A stretch of 43,665 bases of DNA from Angustibacter sp. Root456 (lineage in GTDB: Bacteria > Actinomycetota > Actinomycetes > Actinomycetales > Angustibacteraceae): the NCBI RefSeq assembly GCF_001426435.1, contig NZ_LMER01000020.1:546319-589983 (forward strand). Reading direction: 5' to 3'. The position numbers and the translations under genes are program-made. Within the stretch, counting starts at the first letter, position 1; every line of letters begins with the position of its first letter. Below the pieces are notes generated by a model that was given only the letters and a program-made list of their open reading frames with translations, did not search any database and had not been told where the DNA came from. Below, piece after piece: positions 31,195 through 40,466 of the stretch.

Positions 31195-33063
31195 TCAGAA
31201 CGCCTCCTCCGGCACGTCCATGAGGGCGTTGTCGGTGGCCTCGGCGATCGCGCGCTCGGCGGTGATCTTCGGCAGCACGGTGCGCGCGAAGAACGACGCA
31301 GCCGCGATCTTGCCCGTGTAGAACGCACGGTCGGACGCCGACACCTCGCCGGCCAGCGCGCGCTGAGCCACCTCGGCCTGGCGCAGCAGCAGCCAACCCA
31401 CGACGAGGTCGCCGGCGGCGAGCAGCAGGCGCGTGGTGTTCTGGCCCACCTTGTAGATGTTGGCGATGTCGCCGCCCTGGCGCGGGTCGGACGACATGAG
31501 GGCGCCCACCATGGCCCCGACGATGCCCTGGACGTCCTCGAGTGCCTTGCCCAGCAGCTCGCGCTCGGCGGCGAGGTCGCCGTCGCCACCCTTGACGAAC
31601 TCCTGGATCTGCATCGCGAGGTGCCCGAGCGCCTGGCCCTTGTCGCGCACGATCTTGCGGAAGAAGAAGTCCATGCCCTGGATCGCCGTGGTGCCCTCGT
31701 AGAGGGTGTCGATCTTGGCGTCACGCACGTACTGCTCGACGGGGTAGTCCTGCAGGAAGCCCGAGCCACCGAAGGTCTGCAGCGACTCGGTGCCCAGCAG
31801 TACCCAGGCCCGCTCGGACCCGCAGCCCTTGACGATCGGCAGCAGCAGGTCGTTGACGCGGGCGGCCATGTTGGCGGCCGAACCCTCCTCGAAGTCCTCG
31901 CTGCCGGCGGCCAGGCCGGCCACGTCGACGGCGTCCTGCTGGCTCGCGGTGAAGAGCATCACCGCGCGCAGCCCCTCGGCGTACGCCTTCTGCAGCATGA
32001 GCGAGCGGCGCACGTCGGGGTGGTGCGTGATGGTCACGCGCGGCGCGGCCTTGTCGGTCATCTGCGTGAGGTCGGCGCCCTGCACGCGCTCCTTGGCGTA
32101 GTCCAGGGCGTTGAGGTAGCCGGTCGACAGGGTGGCGATGGCCTTGGTGCCCACCATCATCCGGGCGAACTCGATGATCTTGAACATCTGGGCGATGCCG
32201 TCGTGGACGTCGCCGAGCAGCGTGCCTACGGCGGGGATGCCGTCGACCTCGCCGAACCGCACCTCGCACGTCGTCGAGACCTTGAGGCCCATCTTGTGCT
32301 CGACGTTGGTGACGAAGGCGCCGTTGCGCTCGCCCATCTCGCCGGTCTCGACGTCGACGTGGAACTTCGGCACGACGAACAGCGACAGGCCCTTGGTGCC
32401 GGGGCCTGCGCCTTCGGGGCGCGCCAGCACGAAGTGCACGACGTTGTCGTAGATGTCGGCCTCACCGCTGGTGATGAAGCGCTTGACGCCGGTGATGTGC
32501 CAGGTGCCGTCGGGCTGCTGCACCGCCTTGGTGCGGCCGGCGCCGACGTCGGATCCGGCGTCCGGCTCGGTGAGCACCATGGTGCAGCCCCAGCGACCGT
32601 CGACGAGGTGCTGGGCGAGCTTCTTCTGCTCGTCGGTGCCGAGCCCGTAGAGCACCTTGGCGAACGCGAAGCCGGCGGAGTACATGTGCACCGCGGGGTT
32701 GGAGCCGAGCACGAGCTCGGCCATGGCCCAGCGCAGCGACGGCGGGACGACGGTGCCGCCGAGCTCAGCGGGGATGTCGGTGCGCCACCACTCGGCGTCC
32801 AGGTAGGCCTGGTAGCTCTTGCGGAACGCCTCGGGCAGCTGTGCCGTGTAGGTCTTCGGGTCGTAGACGGGCGGGTTGCGGTCGGAGTCGAGCAGGCTCG
32901 CAGCCAGCTCGTTCTCGGCGAGGCGGGCCACCTCGCGCACCATCTCGCGAGCGGTGTCGGCGTCGATCTCGGCGTACGGACCGCTGCCGAGCAGCTCCTG
33001 GCGATCGAGCACCTCGAAGAGGTTGAACTCGATGTCGCGGACGTTGGACTTGTAGTGGCCCAT
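31195..33063 (-). CDS. Acyl-CoA dehydrogenase, FadE5-like long form
   Basis: A 622-residue FAD enzyme catalysing the first, alpha-beta dehydrogenation step of fatty acyl-CoA breakdown. The N-terminus [19 protein letters not shown] is characteristic of the large actinobacterial FadE5-type proteins. Further motifs are [14 protein letters not shown] and [16 protein letters not shown] of the middle beta domain, and [17 protein letters not shown] near 440-460, which carries the catalytic Glu. The ~130-residue C-terminal extension is typical of this long subgroup. It has AAGGA 9-10 nt before the ATG. Two TTACC...AGTAA dyads lie 55-95 bp upstream, suggesting repression by a lipid-responsive regulator. 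No electron-transfer flavoprotein gene is adjacent. Confidence 0.93.
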   Translation of the reverse strand: MGHYKSNVRDIEFNLFEVLDRQELLGSGPYAEIDADTAREMVREVARLAENELAASLLDSDRNPPVYDPKTYTAQLPEAFRKSYQAYLDAEWWRTDIPAELGGTVVPPSLRWAMAELVLGSNPAVHMYSAGFAFAKVLYGLGTDEQKKLAQHLVDGRWGCTMVLTEPDAGSDVGAGRTKAVQQPDGTWHITGVKRFITSGEADIYDNVVHFVLARPEGAGPGTKGLSLFVVPKFHVDVETGEMGERNGAFVTNVEHKMGLKVSTTCEVRFGEVDGIPAVGTLLGDVHDGIAQMFKIIEFARMMVGTKAIATLSTGYLNALDYAKERVQGADLTQMTDKAAPRVTITHHPDVRRSLMLQKAYAEGLRAVMLFTASQQDAVDVAGLAAGSEDFEEGSAANMAARVNDLLLPIVKGCGSERAWVLLGTESLQTFGGSGFLQDYPVEQYVRDAKIDTLYEGTTAIQGMDFFFRKIVRDKGQALGHLAMQIQEFVKGGDGDLAAERELLGKALEDVQGIVGAMVGALMSSDPRQGGDIANIYKVGQNTTRLLLAAGDLVVGWLLLRQAEVAQRALAGEVSASDRAFYTGKIAAASFFARTVLPKITAERAIAEATDNALMDVPEEAF

Positions 33064-33117
33064 GGTGAGGGGTCCTTCCGGCTCGCGCGGCTCAGCGTCT
33101 CGATCAGGGCAGGCGCA

Positions 33118-33156
33118 GTTACCCGCCAGTAACCCATGATGCTACTGGCCGGTAAC
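33118..33156. promoter_or_regulatory. Two operator-like dyads upstream of the acyl-CoA dehydrogenase
   Basis: TTACCCGCCAGTAA (33119-33132, extended to GTTAC...GTAAC) and CTACTGGCCGGTAA (33142-33155) are related 14-bp near-palindromes with centres 23 bp apart, about two helical turns. The two sites also mirror each other, with GCGCAG and CTGCGC on the outer sides. The form and position fit a TetR-family repressor of fatty-acid catabolism; no such regulator is encoded in the window. Confidence 0.55.
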
Positions 33157-33174
33157 CTGCGCAACCCTCGGGGC

Positions 33175-33570
33175 TCAGCCCGCCGTCTTCACCGCGAGCA
33201 CCGGGCACTCCAGACCCAGCAGCAGCGCCTGGGCCGTCGAGCCGAGGAGCAGCTTGCCGACCGGCGAGCGCCGCCGCAGGCCCACCACGACGACGTCGGC
33301 CCGCGTCGCTTCGGCGACCTCGATGATCCCCTGCGCCGGGTCCGTGCCCGCGGGCAGCGCCTCGAGCCGCGCGCTGACGCCCGCCGACGTCAGCTGCTCG
33401 ACCACCGCGTCGAGCTCCTGCTCCTCGGTGAACGGGCCGGGCGCCGTCGCTGCGGGCCGGGGCACCGAGACCACCACCACGTCCGTGCTGCGGCGGCGCG
33501 CCTCGGCGAGGGCGGCCTCGAGCGCCGCGGCGCCCTCGGGGGTGGGGACGTAGGCGAGGACGACGCTCAC
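33175..33570 (-). CDS. Universal stress protein (UspA family)
   Basis: A 131-residue single Usp domain. It opens VSVVLAYVPTPEGAAALEAALAEA, has ATRADVVVVGLRRRSPVGKLLLGSTAQALLLGLECPVLAVK, and so carries the G-x2-G-x9-G(S/T)-type ATP-binding pattern (GLRRRSPVGKLLLGSTA). Usp proteins bind ATP and act in stress survival. The GTG at 33570 is chosen because AAGGAG lies 5 nt upstream and the domain starts there; the open frame upstream to 33702 has no homology. The stop is about 40 bp from the dyads upstream of the dehydrogenase gene, which lies downstream on the same strand. Confidence 0.85.
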   Translation of the reverse strand: MSVVLAYVPTPEGAAALEAALAEARRRSTDVVVVSVPRPAATAPGPFTEEQELDAVVEQLTSAGVSARLEALPAGTDPAQGIIEVAEATRADVVVVGLRRRSPVGKLLLGSTAQALLLGLECPVLAVKTAG

Positions 33571-33693
33571 GGGCTCTCCTTCAGGACGCCGGCACGCAGC
33601 GGCCGGGTGAGGCCATCGTGCCGCCGCGGCGACCGCCGCGACAGGTGGGCTGGGGCCGTATCGAGGAATGGGACCGCCTGCGCTTGCGTTGAC

Positions 33694-33708
33694 TACCCCC
33701 AAGGGGTA
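33694..33708. promoter_or_regulatory. CsoR operator box 1
   Basis: TACCCCCAAGGGGTA is a near-perfect G/C-tract palindrome of the known CsoR type. It overlaps the end of TTGACT (33689-33694), a good -35 for the csoR-copZ-copA operon. Bound apo-CsoR would block polymerase; Cu(I) releases it. Confidence 0.75.
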
Positions 33709-33716
33709 TGTTCACC

Positions 33717-33734
33717 TATACCCTCCAGGGGTAC
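33717..33734. promoter_or_regulatory. CsoR operator box 2
   Basis: TATACCCTCCAGGGGTAC has the same architecture as box 1, with core centres 25 bp apart, and lies in the -10/start region, 18 bp before the csoR ATG. Its TATACC edge may overlap the -10 element, which cannot be placed exactly. Confidence 0.75.
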
Positions 33735-33752
33735 GACGAAACGAGGAGCTGC

Positions 33753-34082
33753 ATGTCCACCGCCGACACCACCCCCTCTGCTGGGCCGAGCACCCACGCC
33801 CTGCCCGGCTACCACGACACCAAGGACGCCCAGCTGAAGCGGCTGCGCCGCATCGAGGGGCAGGTGCGCGGGATCGCCCGCATGGTCGAGGAGGAGCAGT
33901 ACTGCATCGACGTGCTGACCCAGGTGTCAGCGGCCACCAAGGCGCTGCAGGCGGTGGCGCTCGGGCTGCTCGACGAGCACATGTCGCACTGCCTGGTGCA
34001 GGCCGTCGCCACCGGAGGCGAGGAGCGCGACGAGAAGCTGCGCGAGGCCTCGCAGGCCATCGCGCGGCTCGTGCGGTCCTGA
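33753..34082 (+). CDS. csoR: Copper-sensing repressor CsoR
   Basis: A 109-residue all-helical CsoR/RcnR-family repressor. RLRRIEGQVRGIARMVEEEQYCIDVLTQVSAATKAL is the family core. Cys51, His76 and Cys80 reproduce the Cu(I) ligand set with the same spacing as Mycobacterium tuberculosis CsoR (25 and 4 residues apart). The ATG at 33753 has GAGGAG 4 nt upstream; the in-frame ATG at 33708 lies within the operator and is rejected. It heads the copper operon and is preceded by two CsoR boxes, so it represses its own operon until copper accumulates. Confidence 0.95.
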   Translation: MSTADTTPSAGPSTHALPGYHDTKDAQLKRLRRIEGQVRGIARMVEEEQYCIDVLTQVSAATKALQAVALGLLDEHMSHCLVQAVATGGEERDEKLREASQAIARLVRS

Positions 34083-34147
34083 CCGTCGTTCCGCCACCCG
34101 TAAACCCGCCACCCGCCACCCATCGCCCTGTCTCGAAGGAGCCCACG

Positions 34148-34375
34148 ATGACCACCGCCACCTACTCCGTCACCGGCATGACCTGCGGCCACTGCGTCTC
34201 CGCCGTCACGAGCGAGCTGAGGGCGCTGCCGGGCGTCGACCAGGTCGACGTCGACCTCGCGGCCGGCGGCGTCTCGTCCGTCACGGTCACCAGCGCCGAC
34301 CCGCTGTCGCGCGAGCAGGTCGAGGGCGCTCTGGACGAGGCCGGCGACTACCACCTGGCGGCTGATCCGGCATGA
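34148..34375 (+). CDS. copZ: Copper chaperone CopZ (HMA domain)
   Basis: A 75-residue single heavy-metal-associated domain with a beta-alpha-beta-beta-alpha-beta fold. The Cu(I) motif is GMTCGHC, with Cys13 and Cys16 as ligands. It carries copper in the cytoplasm to the CopA exporter. AAGGAG lies 6 nt before the ATG. Its stop overlaps the copA start in ATGA, so chaperone and pump are co-translated. Confidence 0.94.
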   Translation: MTTATYSVTGMTCGHCVSAVTSELRALPGVDQVDVDLAAGGVSSVTVTSADPLSREQVEGALDEAGDYHLAADPA

Positions 34376-36678
34376 GCCCGAGCAGCGCGCCGTCGAGCCC
34401 CGCGGCCGGGTCCGCGCCGTCGTCCACCGTCGAGCTGGCGATCAGCGGAATGACCTGCGCGTCGTGCGCGGCCCGCATCGAGAAGAAGCTCAACAAGCTC
34501 GACGGCGTCACCGCCACCGTCAACTACGCCACCGAGAAGGCGAAGGTCACCTTCCCCGACGGCGTCACCCCCGACGAGCTCGTCTCGGTCGTCGAGGCCA
34601 CCGGCTACGGCGCCACGCTGCCTGCGCCGCCGGCGGACGATGCCCCCGCGGGCGCCGAGGCGGAGCCGGCCGACTCCGAGGCGGACGCCCTGCGCCGCAG
34701 GCTCCTCGTCAGCCTGGCGCTGACGCTGCCCGTGGTGGTGCTGGCGATGGTGCCGGCGCTGCAGTTCACCAACTGGCAGTGGCTCTCGCTCACCCTCGCC
34801 TCACCGGTGGTCGTCTGGGGTGCGTGGCCCTTCCACCGCGCCGCCGTCACGAACGCCCGCCATGGCGCGGCGACGATGGACACCCTGATCTCCGTGGGCG
34901 TCAGCGCCGCGTACCTGTGGTCACTGTGGGCGCTGTTCATCGGGGACGCCGGCATGCCCGGTATGCGCATGACGTTCACCCTGCTGCCCGAGCAGGGTGC
35001 GGGCGCCAACGAGATCTACCTCGAGGTCGCCTCGGCGGTGACCGTCTTCATCCTGTCCGGCCGGTACTTCGAGGCGCGCGCGAAGCGGCGCTCTGGCGCG
35101 GCGCTGCGCGCGCTGCTCGACCTCGGCGCCAAGGACGTCGCCGTCCTGCGCGACAACGGCTCCGGGCCCACCGAGGTGCGTATCCCGGTGAGCCAGCTGG
35201 CGGTGGGTGACCACTTCGTGGTGCGGCCGGGGGAGAAGATCGCGACCGACGGCGAGGTGGTCGAGGGCACCTCGGCCGTCGACGCCTCGATGCTCACCGG
35301 TGAGTCGGTGCCCGTCGAGGTGGGTGCCGGCGACACCGTCGTCGGCGCCACCGTCAACGCCGGGGGCCGGCTCGTCGTCCGCGCCACGCGCGTCGGGTCC
35401 GACACCCAGCTCGCGCAGATGGCGCGGCTCGTCGAGGACGCGCAGAGCGGCAAGGCCGAGGTGCAGCGCCTGGCCGACCGCGTCTCCGCCGTGTTCGTGC
35501 CGGTCGTCATCGTGCTGGCGCTCGCGACCCTGGCCGCGTGGCTGCTCACAGGGGCCGCGACGGCCACGGCGTTCACGGCCGCGGTGGCGGTGCTCATCAT
35601 CGCCTGCCCGTGCGCGCTCGGCCTGGCCACGCCCACCGCCCTGCTCGTGGGCACCGGCCGGGGCGCCCAGCTGGGCATCCTCATCAAGGGCCCGCAGGTG
35701 CTCGAGTCGACGCGCACGATCGACACCGTGGTGCTCGACAAGACGGGCACCGTCACCACGGGCCGGATGAGCGTGCGGGACGTCGTCGTCGCCCCGGGTG
35801 AGTCGGCCGACGAGGTGCTGCGCCTCGCCGGTGCGGTCGAGCACGCGTCGGCGCACCCGATCGCCGCCGCGATCGCCGCGGCGGCCAGTGCGGCGCGCGG
35901 CGGGGCTCCTCACCCCGCGGTCGAGAGCTTCCTGAGCCACGACGGGCGCGGCGTGCAGGGTGTCGTCGACGGCCGAGCGGTCGTGGCCGGCCGGCTCACG
36001 TGGCTGTCCGCCGACTGGGCGATGGCTCCGGCCGCCGAGCTCGAGCAGGCGGCGGAGCAGGCCCAGAGCCAGGGCCGCACGCCGATCTGGGTCGGCTGGG
36101 ACGGCGAGCTGCGCGGGGTGGTGGTCGTGGCCGACTCGGTGAAACCGACGTCGCGCGAGGCCATCGCGGCGCTGCGGGGCCTCGGGCTGCGGCCCGTGCT
36201 GCTCACGGGTGACAACGAGCGGGCAGCCCGCGCGGTCGCGGCCGAGGTGGGCATCGCGGCCGACGACGTCGTCGCCGACGTGCTGCCGGCCGACAAGGTC
36301 GCTGCGGTGCAACGGCTTCAGGCTGAGGGTCGCACGGTCGCCATGGTCGGCGACGGCGTGAACGACGCGGCTGCGCTCGCCACCGCCGACCTCGGCCTGG
36401 CGATGGGCACCGGCACCGACGTCGCGATCGAGGCGTCCGACCTCACGCTCGTGCGGGGCGACCTGCGCTCGGTGGTCGACGCCATCCGGCTGTCGCGTGC
36501 CACGCTGCGCACGATCAAGGGCAACCTGTTCTGGGCCTTCGCCTACAACGTGGCCGCCCTGCCGCTGGCCGCGCTCGGCCTGCTGAACCCCCTCATCGCC
36601 GGTGCGGCGATGGCGTTCAGCTCGGTGTTCGTCGTGAGCAACAGCCTGCGCCTGCGCCGGTTCCGGGCGGCGAGCTGA
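34372..36678 (+). CDS. copA: Copper-exporting P1B-type ATPase CopA
   Basis: A 768-residue pump. One N-terminal HMA domain has GMTCASC (Cys29, Cys32). Eight membrane helices follow. The intramembrane metal site is [11 protein letters not shown] (Cys412-Pro413-Cys414). The actuator loop carries [10 protein letters not shown], the phosphorylation site is DKTGTVTTG with Asp456, the nucleotide domain has [11 protein letters not shown] (the HP motif of P1B pumps), and the hinge is [14 protein letters not shown] Met-rich external loop (MPGMRMTF) between early helices may receive copper on exit. It is the last gene of the operon and is convergent with lhgO only 21 bp away; no clear terminator separates them. 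Confidence 0.95.
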   Translation: MSPSSAPSSPAAGSAPSSTVELAISGMTCASCAARIEKKLNKLDGVTATVNYATEKAKVTFPDGVTPDELVSVVEATGYGATLPAPPADDAPAGAEAEPADSEADALRRRLLVSLALTLPVVVLAMVPALQFTNWQWLSLTLASPVVVWGAWPFHRAAVTNARHGAATMDTLISVGVSAAYLWSLWALFIGDAGMPGMRMTFTLLPEQGAGANEIYLEVASAVTVFILSGRYFEARAKRRSGAALRALLDLGAKDVAVLRDNGSGPTEVRIPVSQLAVGDHFVVRPGEKIATDGEVVEGTSAVDASMLTGESVPVEVGAGDTVVGATVNAGGRLVVRATRVGSDTQLAQMARLVEDAQSGKAEVQRLADRVSAVFVPVVIVLALATLAAWLLTGAATATAFTAAVAVLIIACPCALGLATPTALLVGTGRGAQLGILIKGPQVLESTRTIDTVVLDKTGTVTTGRMSVRDVVVAPGESADEVLRLAGAVEHASAHPIAAAIAAAASAARGGAPHPAVESFLSHDGRGVQGVVDGRAVVAGRLTWLSADWAMAPAAELEQAAEQAQSQGRTPIWVGWDGELRGVVVVADSVKPTSREAIAALRGLGLRPVLLTGDNERAARAVAAEVGIAADDVVADVLPADKVAAVQRLQAEGRTVAMVGDGVNDAAALATADLGLAMGTGTDVAIEASDLTLVRGDLRSVVDAIRLSRATLRTIKGNLFWAFAYNVAALPLAALGLLNPLIAGAAMAFSSVFVVSNSLRLRRFRAAS

Positions 36679-36699
36679 CCGCGGCCGCTCGGGACGGGA

Positions 36700-37902
36700 T
36701 CAGGCGCGCTGCATGAGATCCGCGACGTGCTCGGCGATCGCCAGGCTCGACGTCGCAGCGGGCGACGGCGCGTTGCGGACGCAGGTGATCCCGTCCTGGT
36801 GGCTGACCCGGAAGTCGTCCACGAGGCCGCCGTCGCGCTCCACCGCCTGGGCCCGGACGCCCGAGCCGGCGCGGACGACGTCCGCCGCGCCGATCTCGGG
36901 CACGTACCGCTGGGCCGCGTGCATGTAGGCCCGCTTCGACAGCGACCCGAGCACCTCGCTCGCGCCTGTGCGCCAGTGCCGACGCGCCAGCTGCCAGAAC
37001 CCCGGCCACGTGACGATGTCCTTGACGTCTCGGGGGGTGAGGTCGCGGCGCCGGTAACCTTCGCGGCGCAGGGCGAGGACGGCGTTGGGCCCGACCTCCA
37101 GGCCACCGCCCACCCGGCGGGTGAAGTGCACGCCCAAGAACGGGTAGCGCGGGTCCGGCACCGGGTACACCAGGCCCCGCACGAGGTCGGCCTTGTCCGG
37201 CCGCACCTGCATGTACTCGCCGCGGAACGGCACGATGCGGGGGCTGCGCTCGCCGTCGACCCGCTGCGACAGCCGGTCGGCGTGCAACCCGGCGCAGACC
37301 ACCACTTCGTCGAAGCGATGCACGCGCCCGGCCGCTGTGACGTCGGCTCCGCCGACACGGCGGGCGACGTCGCTCACCTCGGCGCCGCGCCAGATCTCGC
37401 CACCGGCCTGCTCGACCTCTCGGGCCAGCGACTGCGAGATCGCGACGTAGTCGGTGATCGCCGTGTGGGGTGAGTGCAGTCCGGCCAACCCGGCGACGTG
37501 CGGCTCGATCTCACGCAGCCCCGAGGCGTCGACCCGGCGCAGCGCCGGCACGCCGTTGTCACGGGCGGTGCTCTCGAGCGCGGTGAACCTCGCCATCTCG
37601 GTGGCGTCGACGGCGACCACGAGCTTGCCGCACTCGACGTACGGCAGGCGGTGCTCGGCGCAGTAGTCACGCAGCAGGTGGCGGCCGCGGGTGCAGAGCG
37701 TCGCCTTCAGGCTGCCCGGTCGGTAGTACAGCCCTGCGTGCACGACGCCGGAGTTGTGCCCCGTCTGGTGGCTGGCGAGAGTGTCCTCCTTCTCCAGCAC
37801 CACGACGCGCGTCCCGGGACGTCGTCGGGTCAGCTCGCGCGCGATGGCGAGCCCCACGATTCCCCCACCCACGACGGCGACGCCGCCCTGCTGCTCGGTC
37901 AC
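36700..37902 (-). CDS. lhgO: L-2-hydroxyglutarate oxidase (LhgO-like FAD enzyme)
   Basis: A 400-residue DAO-family flavoprotein. The dinucleotide fold is VAVVGGGIVGLAIARELTRR, followed by VVVLEKEDTLASHQTGHNSGVVHAGLYY, a signature of L-2-hydroxyglutarate oxidases in which the His residues lie near FAD. Later segments FRGEYMQVRP and YPVPDPRYPFLGVHFTRRVGGGLEVGPNAVLA also match LhgO. The reaction converts L-2-hydroxyglutarate to 2-oxoglutarate, a metabolite-repair or glutarate-catabolism step. The GTG at 37902 is the first start before the FAD fold; the ribosome binding site is weak. It lies 72 bp downstream of the response regulator on the same strand, so it may be transcribed with the two-component genes. 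Confidence 0.9.
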   Translation of the reverse strand: MTEQQGGVAVVGGGIVGLAIARELTRRRPGTRVVVLEKEDTLASHQTGHNSGVVHAGLYYRPGSLKATLCTRGRHLLRDYCAEHRLPYVECGKLVVAVDATEMARFTALESTARDNGVPALRRVDASGLREIEPHVAGLAGLHSPHTAITDYVAISQSLAREVEQAGGEIWRGAEVSDVARRVGGADVTAAGRVHRFDEVVVCAGLHADRLSQRVDGERSPRIVPFRGEYMQVRPDKADLVRGLVYPVPDPRYPFLGVHFTRRVGGGLEVGPNAVLALRREGYRRRDLTPRDVKDIVTWPGFWQLARRHWRTGASEVLGSLSKRAYMHAAQRYVPEIGAADVVRAGSGVRAQAVERDGGLVDDFRVSHQDGITCVRNAPSPAATSSLAIAEHVADLMQRA

Positions 37903-37974
37903 GTGCTCATCGTGCCGTGCGGGCGGCTCTCGTGAGTGCGGGACCGCCAAGTCCGTGCGCCCCCCGGCGGCGCC

Positions 37975-38697
37975 TCAGCGCACGCCGGACACCCAGCGGT
38001 AGCCGTGCTCGGGCCGGCCGGCGGAGCCGTAGCGGGGCTTGACCTCGGCCAGACCACGCGCCGCCAGGTGCTCGAGGTAGCGGCGCGTCGACACGCGCGA
38101 CAGCCCGCACAGCTCGGCGGCTTCACCGGCCGACAGCTCTCGTCCAGCGTCCTTCAACGCCCGCTCGACGAGCTGCAGCGTGCGGGCCGACAGGCCCTTG
38201 GGCAGGTCAGGCGCCGGCCGGGCCGGCCGCTGACCTGGAGAGAGCAGGCGGTCGACGTCGGCCTGGTCGCGCACACCCCCGCCGACGAGCTGCTGCAGCT
38301 CGCGACGCTGCGCGGCGTAGGCCATGAGCCGCTCCTGCAGAGCGGCGAGGGTGAACGGCTTGATGAGGTAGTGCACGACACCGCCTGACATCGCCGCTCG
38401 CACGGTCTCGACCTCGCGCGAGGCCGTGATGGCGATGACGTCGATCGTCTCGCCCGCCGGTGCGGCGCGCAGGCGCCGCAGCACCTCCACGCCCGACATG
38501 TCGGGCAGGTAGATGTCGAGCAGCACCAGGTCGGGCCGCACCTCCTCGATCGCACGCAGGGCGTCGCTGCCCTGGTGCGCCTCGCCCACGACGGCGAAGC
38601 CGGGCAGCGTCTCGACGTAGCGCCGGTGGATCGCAGCCACCGCGAAGTCGTCGTCGACCACGAGCACACGCACGGGCTGCTGCCGCGAGCTGGTCAC
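37975..38697 (-). CDS. Response regulator, CitB/DcuR type
   Basis: A 240-residue regulator. The receiver domain (about 10-125) has the acidic pocket VVDDD (Asp15-17), phospho-acceptor Asp61 in LVLLDIYLPDMSG, Thr91 in IAITAS and Lys113 in LIKPF. A helical linker leads to a C-terminal winged-helix/HTH (about 180-235: GLSARTLQLVERAL...LSAGEAAELCGLSRVSTRRYLEHLAARGLAEVK), as in CitB/DpiA/DcuR regulators of carboxylate uptake. The GTG at 38697 overlaps the kinase stop in GTGA. The likely target is tctCBA, transcribed divergently from the kinase gene. Confidence 0.92.
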   Translation of the reverse strand: MTSSRQQPVRVLVVDDDFAVAAIHRRYVETLPGFAVVGEAHQGSDALRAIEEVRPDLVLLDIYLPDMSGVEVLRRLRAAPAGETIDVIAITASREVETVRAAMSGGVVHYLIKPFTLAALQERLMAYAAQRRELQQLVGGGVRDQADVDRLLSPGQRPARPAPDLPKGLSARTLQLVERALKDAGRELSAGEAAELCGLSRVSTRRYLEHLAARGLAEVKPRYGSAGRPEHGYRWVSGVR

Positions 38698-40298
38698 CGG
38701 GGACCCCGCACCGTCGACAAGCCGGCTGTCTGCGGCGCCGGCAGGTGCACGGTGAAGAGGGCACCCCCGCCCGGGCGCTCGTCGACGCGCGCCCATCCGT
38801 GCCGGCGGCGGGCGATGCGCTCCACCAGCGCGAGCCCGATGCCCTGGCCGTGGTGGTCGGGCGTCGCCGTCTTCGACGACGTGCCCGGCTCGAAGATCCG
38901 CTGTCGCTGCTCCGGTGGCACCCCCGGGCCGTCGTCGCTCACGCGAACGGTGATGTCGCCGTCCGGACCGGTCAGCAGGTGCACCTCGACGGTGCCGCCC
39001 GAGCCGGCCGCGTCCACCGCGTTGTCGACGAGGTTGCCCAGCACCGTGAGGACGTCGTCGCCCGCTCCGTCGCTCACCTCGGTGTCGTCGGTGAGCCGCA
39101 GGGTGACCCCCCGCTCACGAGCCGCTGCCGCCTTCGCGACGAGCAGGGCCGCCACCCCGGCGTCCTCGATCTGGCTCATGCTCTCGCCACCCAGCAGGCT
39201 GCTCCCGGCGCCGAGTCGCTCGATGAAGCGCACCGCCTCGCCGTGCCGGCCGAGCTCGATGAGACCCGACAGCACGTGCAGGTGGTTCGAGAACTCGTGC
39301 GCCTGAGCGCGCAGGGCGTCGGTGATGCTCCGCTCGCCCTGCAAGGCCCGCAGCGCGTCGAACAGCTCGGTGCGGTCGCGCAGGGTCAGCACGCGCCCGA
39401 CGTCGCGGTCGCCGACGCGCGCTGTCGTGCGGTTGGCCACCAGCAGCCGCTCGCCGGCGAGCACCACGCGGTCGGTGACGGGATCGGGGTCGCTCACGAG
39501 CGCGCCGAGCACCTCGGCGTCGAGGACGTCGGCGGCGTCGCGGCCGGTGGGGTCGGCGGCGAGGCCCAGCAGGCGCACCGCCTCGTCGTTCACCAGCGCG
39601 AGCCGGCCGCGGTCGTCGAGCGCGACGACGCCCTCGCGGATGCCGTGAAGCATCGCGTCGCGGGTCTTGAGCAGCTCGGCGATCTGGTCCGGTTCGAGCC
39701 CGAAGATGCGCCGCCGCACCAGCCGCGTCACCGCCGTCGCGCCGACGACGCCGAGCAGTGCGGCACCGGCCAACCAGGCCGCGAGCGACGGCACCACGCC
39801 GGCGAGGTCCTGCGACAGCCGGCTTTCGAGGATGCCCACAGACACGGTGCCGATGACCTGCCCGGAAGCGTCCTGCACGGGCACCTTCGCGCGCAGCGAA
39901 CGCCCGAGCGAGCCGGTCTCGGTGCCCACGAACTCCGAGCCGTGCAGGGGCACGCTGGGGTCGGTCGAGACCATCTTGCCGATCTTGCTGGGGTCGGGGT
40001 GCGAGTAGCGAAGCCCCTCGTCGTTGGTGAAGACGACGAACGTCGCACCGGCCGCCTGACGCACCGTCTCGGCGAGCGGCTGCAACGTGCGGGAGGGGTC
40101 GGACGACGCGTACGCGTCGAGCACGCTCGGCACGGTCGACAGGCTGCGGGCGATCGTGAGCACGCGCCGGGCGTAGGCGTCGCGGATCTGGTTCTCCTGC
40201 AGGCGGACGGCCAGCCCGCCGGCGACGACGACGGTCACCAGCACGATCACGACCTGCATGGCGAGGAGCTGGACGGCCAGCGGGATGCTGCGGCGCAT
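38694..40298 (-). CDS. Sensor histidine kinase, CitA/DcuS type
   Basis: A 534-residue membrane kinase. A first helix (about 9-30) and second (about 170-195) enclose a periplasmic PAS/Cache-like domain of ~140 residues with FTNDEGLRYSHPDPSKIGKMVSTDP, the carboxylate-binding pattern of CitA/DcuS sensors. A cytoplasmic PAS domain (about 210-310) follows. The phosphorylated His334 lies in AQAHEFSNHLHVLSGLIELG. The ATPase domain has LGNLVDNAVDAAG (N box), VSDDGPGVPPE (G1) and HGQGIGLALVERIARRRHG (G2). The ATG at 40298 begins at the first hydrophobic helix. It is divergent from tctC and probably senses the same di- or tricarboxylate that TctCBA carries. Confidence 0.93.
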   Translation of the reverse strand: MRRSIPLAVQLLAMQVVIVLVTVVVAGGLAVRLQENQIRDAYARRVLTIARSLSTVPSVLDAYASSDPSRTLQPLAETVRQAAGATFVVFTNDEGLRYSHPDPSKIGKMVSTDPSVPLHGSEFVGTETGSLGRSLRAKVPVQDASGQVIGTVSVGILESRLSQDLAGVVPSLAAWLAGAALLGVVGATAVTRLVRRRIFGLEPDQIAELLKTRDAMLHGIREGVVALDDRGRLALVNDEAVRLLGLAADPTGRDAADVLDAEVLGALVSDPDPVTDRVVLAGERLLVANRTTARVGDRDVGRVLTLRDRTELFDALRALQGERSITDALRAQAHEFSNHLHVLSGLIELGRHGEAVRFIERLGAGSSLLGGESMSQIEDAGVAALLVAKAAAARERGVTLRLTDDTEVSDGAGDDVLTVLGNLVDNAVDAAGSGGTVEVHLLTGPDGDITVRVSDDGPGVPPEQRQRIFEPGTSSKTATPDHHGQGIGLALVERIARRRHGWARVDERPGGGALFTVHLPAPQTAGLSTVRGPR

Positions 40299-40334
40299 CC
40301 GCCCATGGTGCCGCAGCGGGGCTCCTGGCGGGTC

Positions 40335-40388
40335 TGCGACCGAAACGACCAGTACGACCCCAATGAGCTCTACGACCTCTACGACCTC
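40335..40388. repeat. 9-bp imperfect tandem repeats in the kinase-tctC intergenic region
   Basis: Six contiguous 9-bp units run TGCGACCGA, AACGACCAG, TACGACCCC, AATGAGCTC, TACGACCTC, TACGACCTC; five share nACGACC-like cores. The array ends 4 bp upstream of a candidate -35 for tctC (40393), the usual place for an activator. Binding by the adjacent response regulator is inferred. Confidence 0.65.
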
Positions 40389-40392
40389 AGCG

Positions 40393-40421
40393 TTCCGCTG
40401 GGGGTGGCGGCGTCCTAGCGT
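40393..40421 (+). promoter_or_regulatory. Candidate tctC promoter
   Basis: TTCCGC (40393-40398) and TAGCGT (40416-40421) are 17 bp apart. The -35 is poor, as expected for an activator-dependent promoter, and the 9-bp repeats lie directly upstream. Confidence 0.35.
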
Positions 40422-40429
40422 CCCGACGA

Positions 40430-40449
40430 TCAGGACGACGGCGTCCTGA
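40430..40449 (+). promoter_or_regulatory. Perfect inverted repeat before the tctC ribosome binding site
   Basis: TCAGGACG (40430-40437) and CGTCCTGA (40442-40449) are perfect complements around ACGG. The element lies just past the expected transcription start and 5 bp before GGGAGG (40455-40460), the tctC ribosome binding site. It could be an operator or a 5' leader hairpin affecting translation or mRNA stability. Confidence 0.5.
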
Positions 40450-40466
40450 CCTCTGGGAGGAACACC

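Noticed and set aside
38460-40418. A 652-codon plus-strand frame over the two-component genes, ending in YDLYDL-like repeats
   Set aside because: It is antisense to the kinase and regulator; its repetitive end merely translates the 9-bp DNA repeats.
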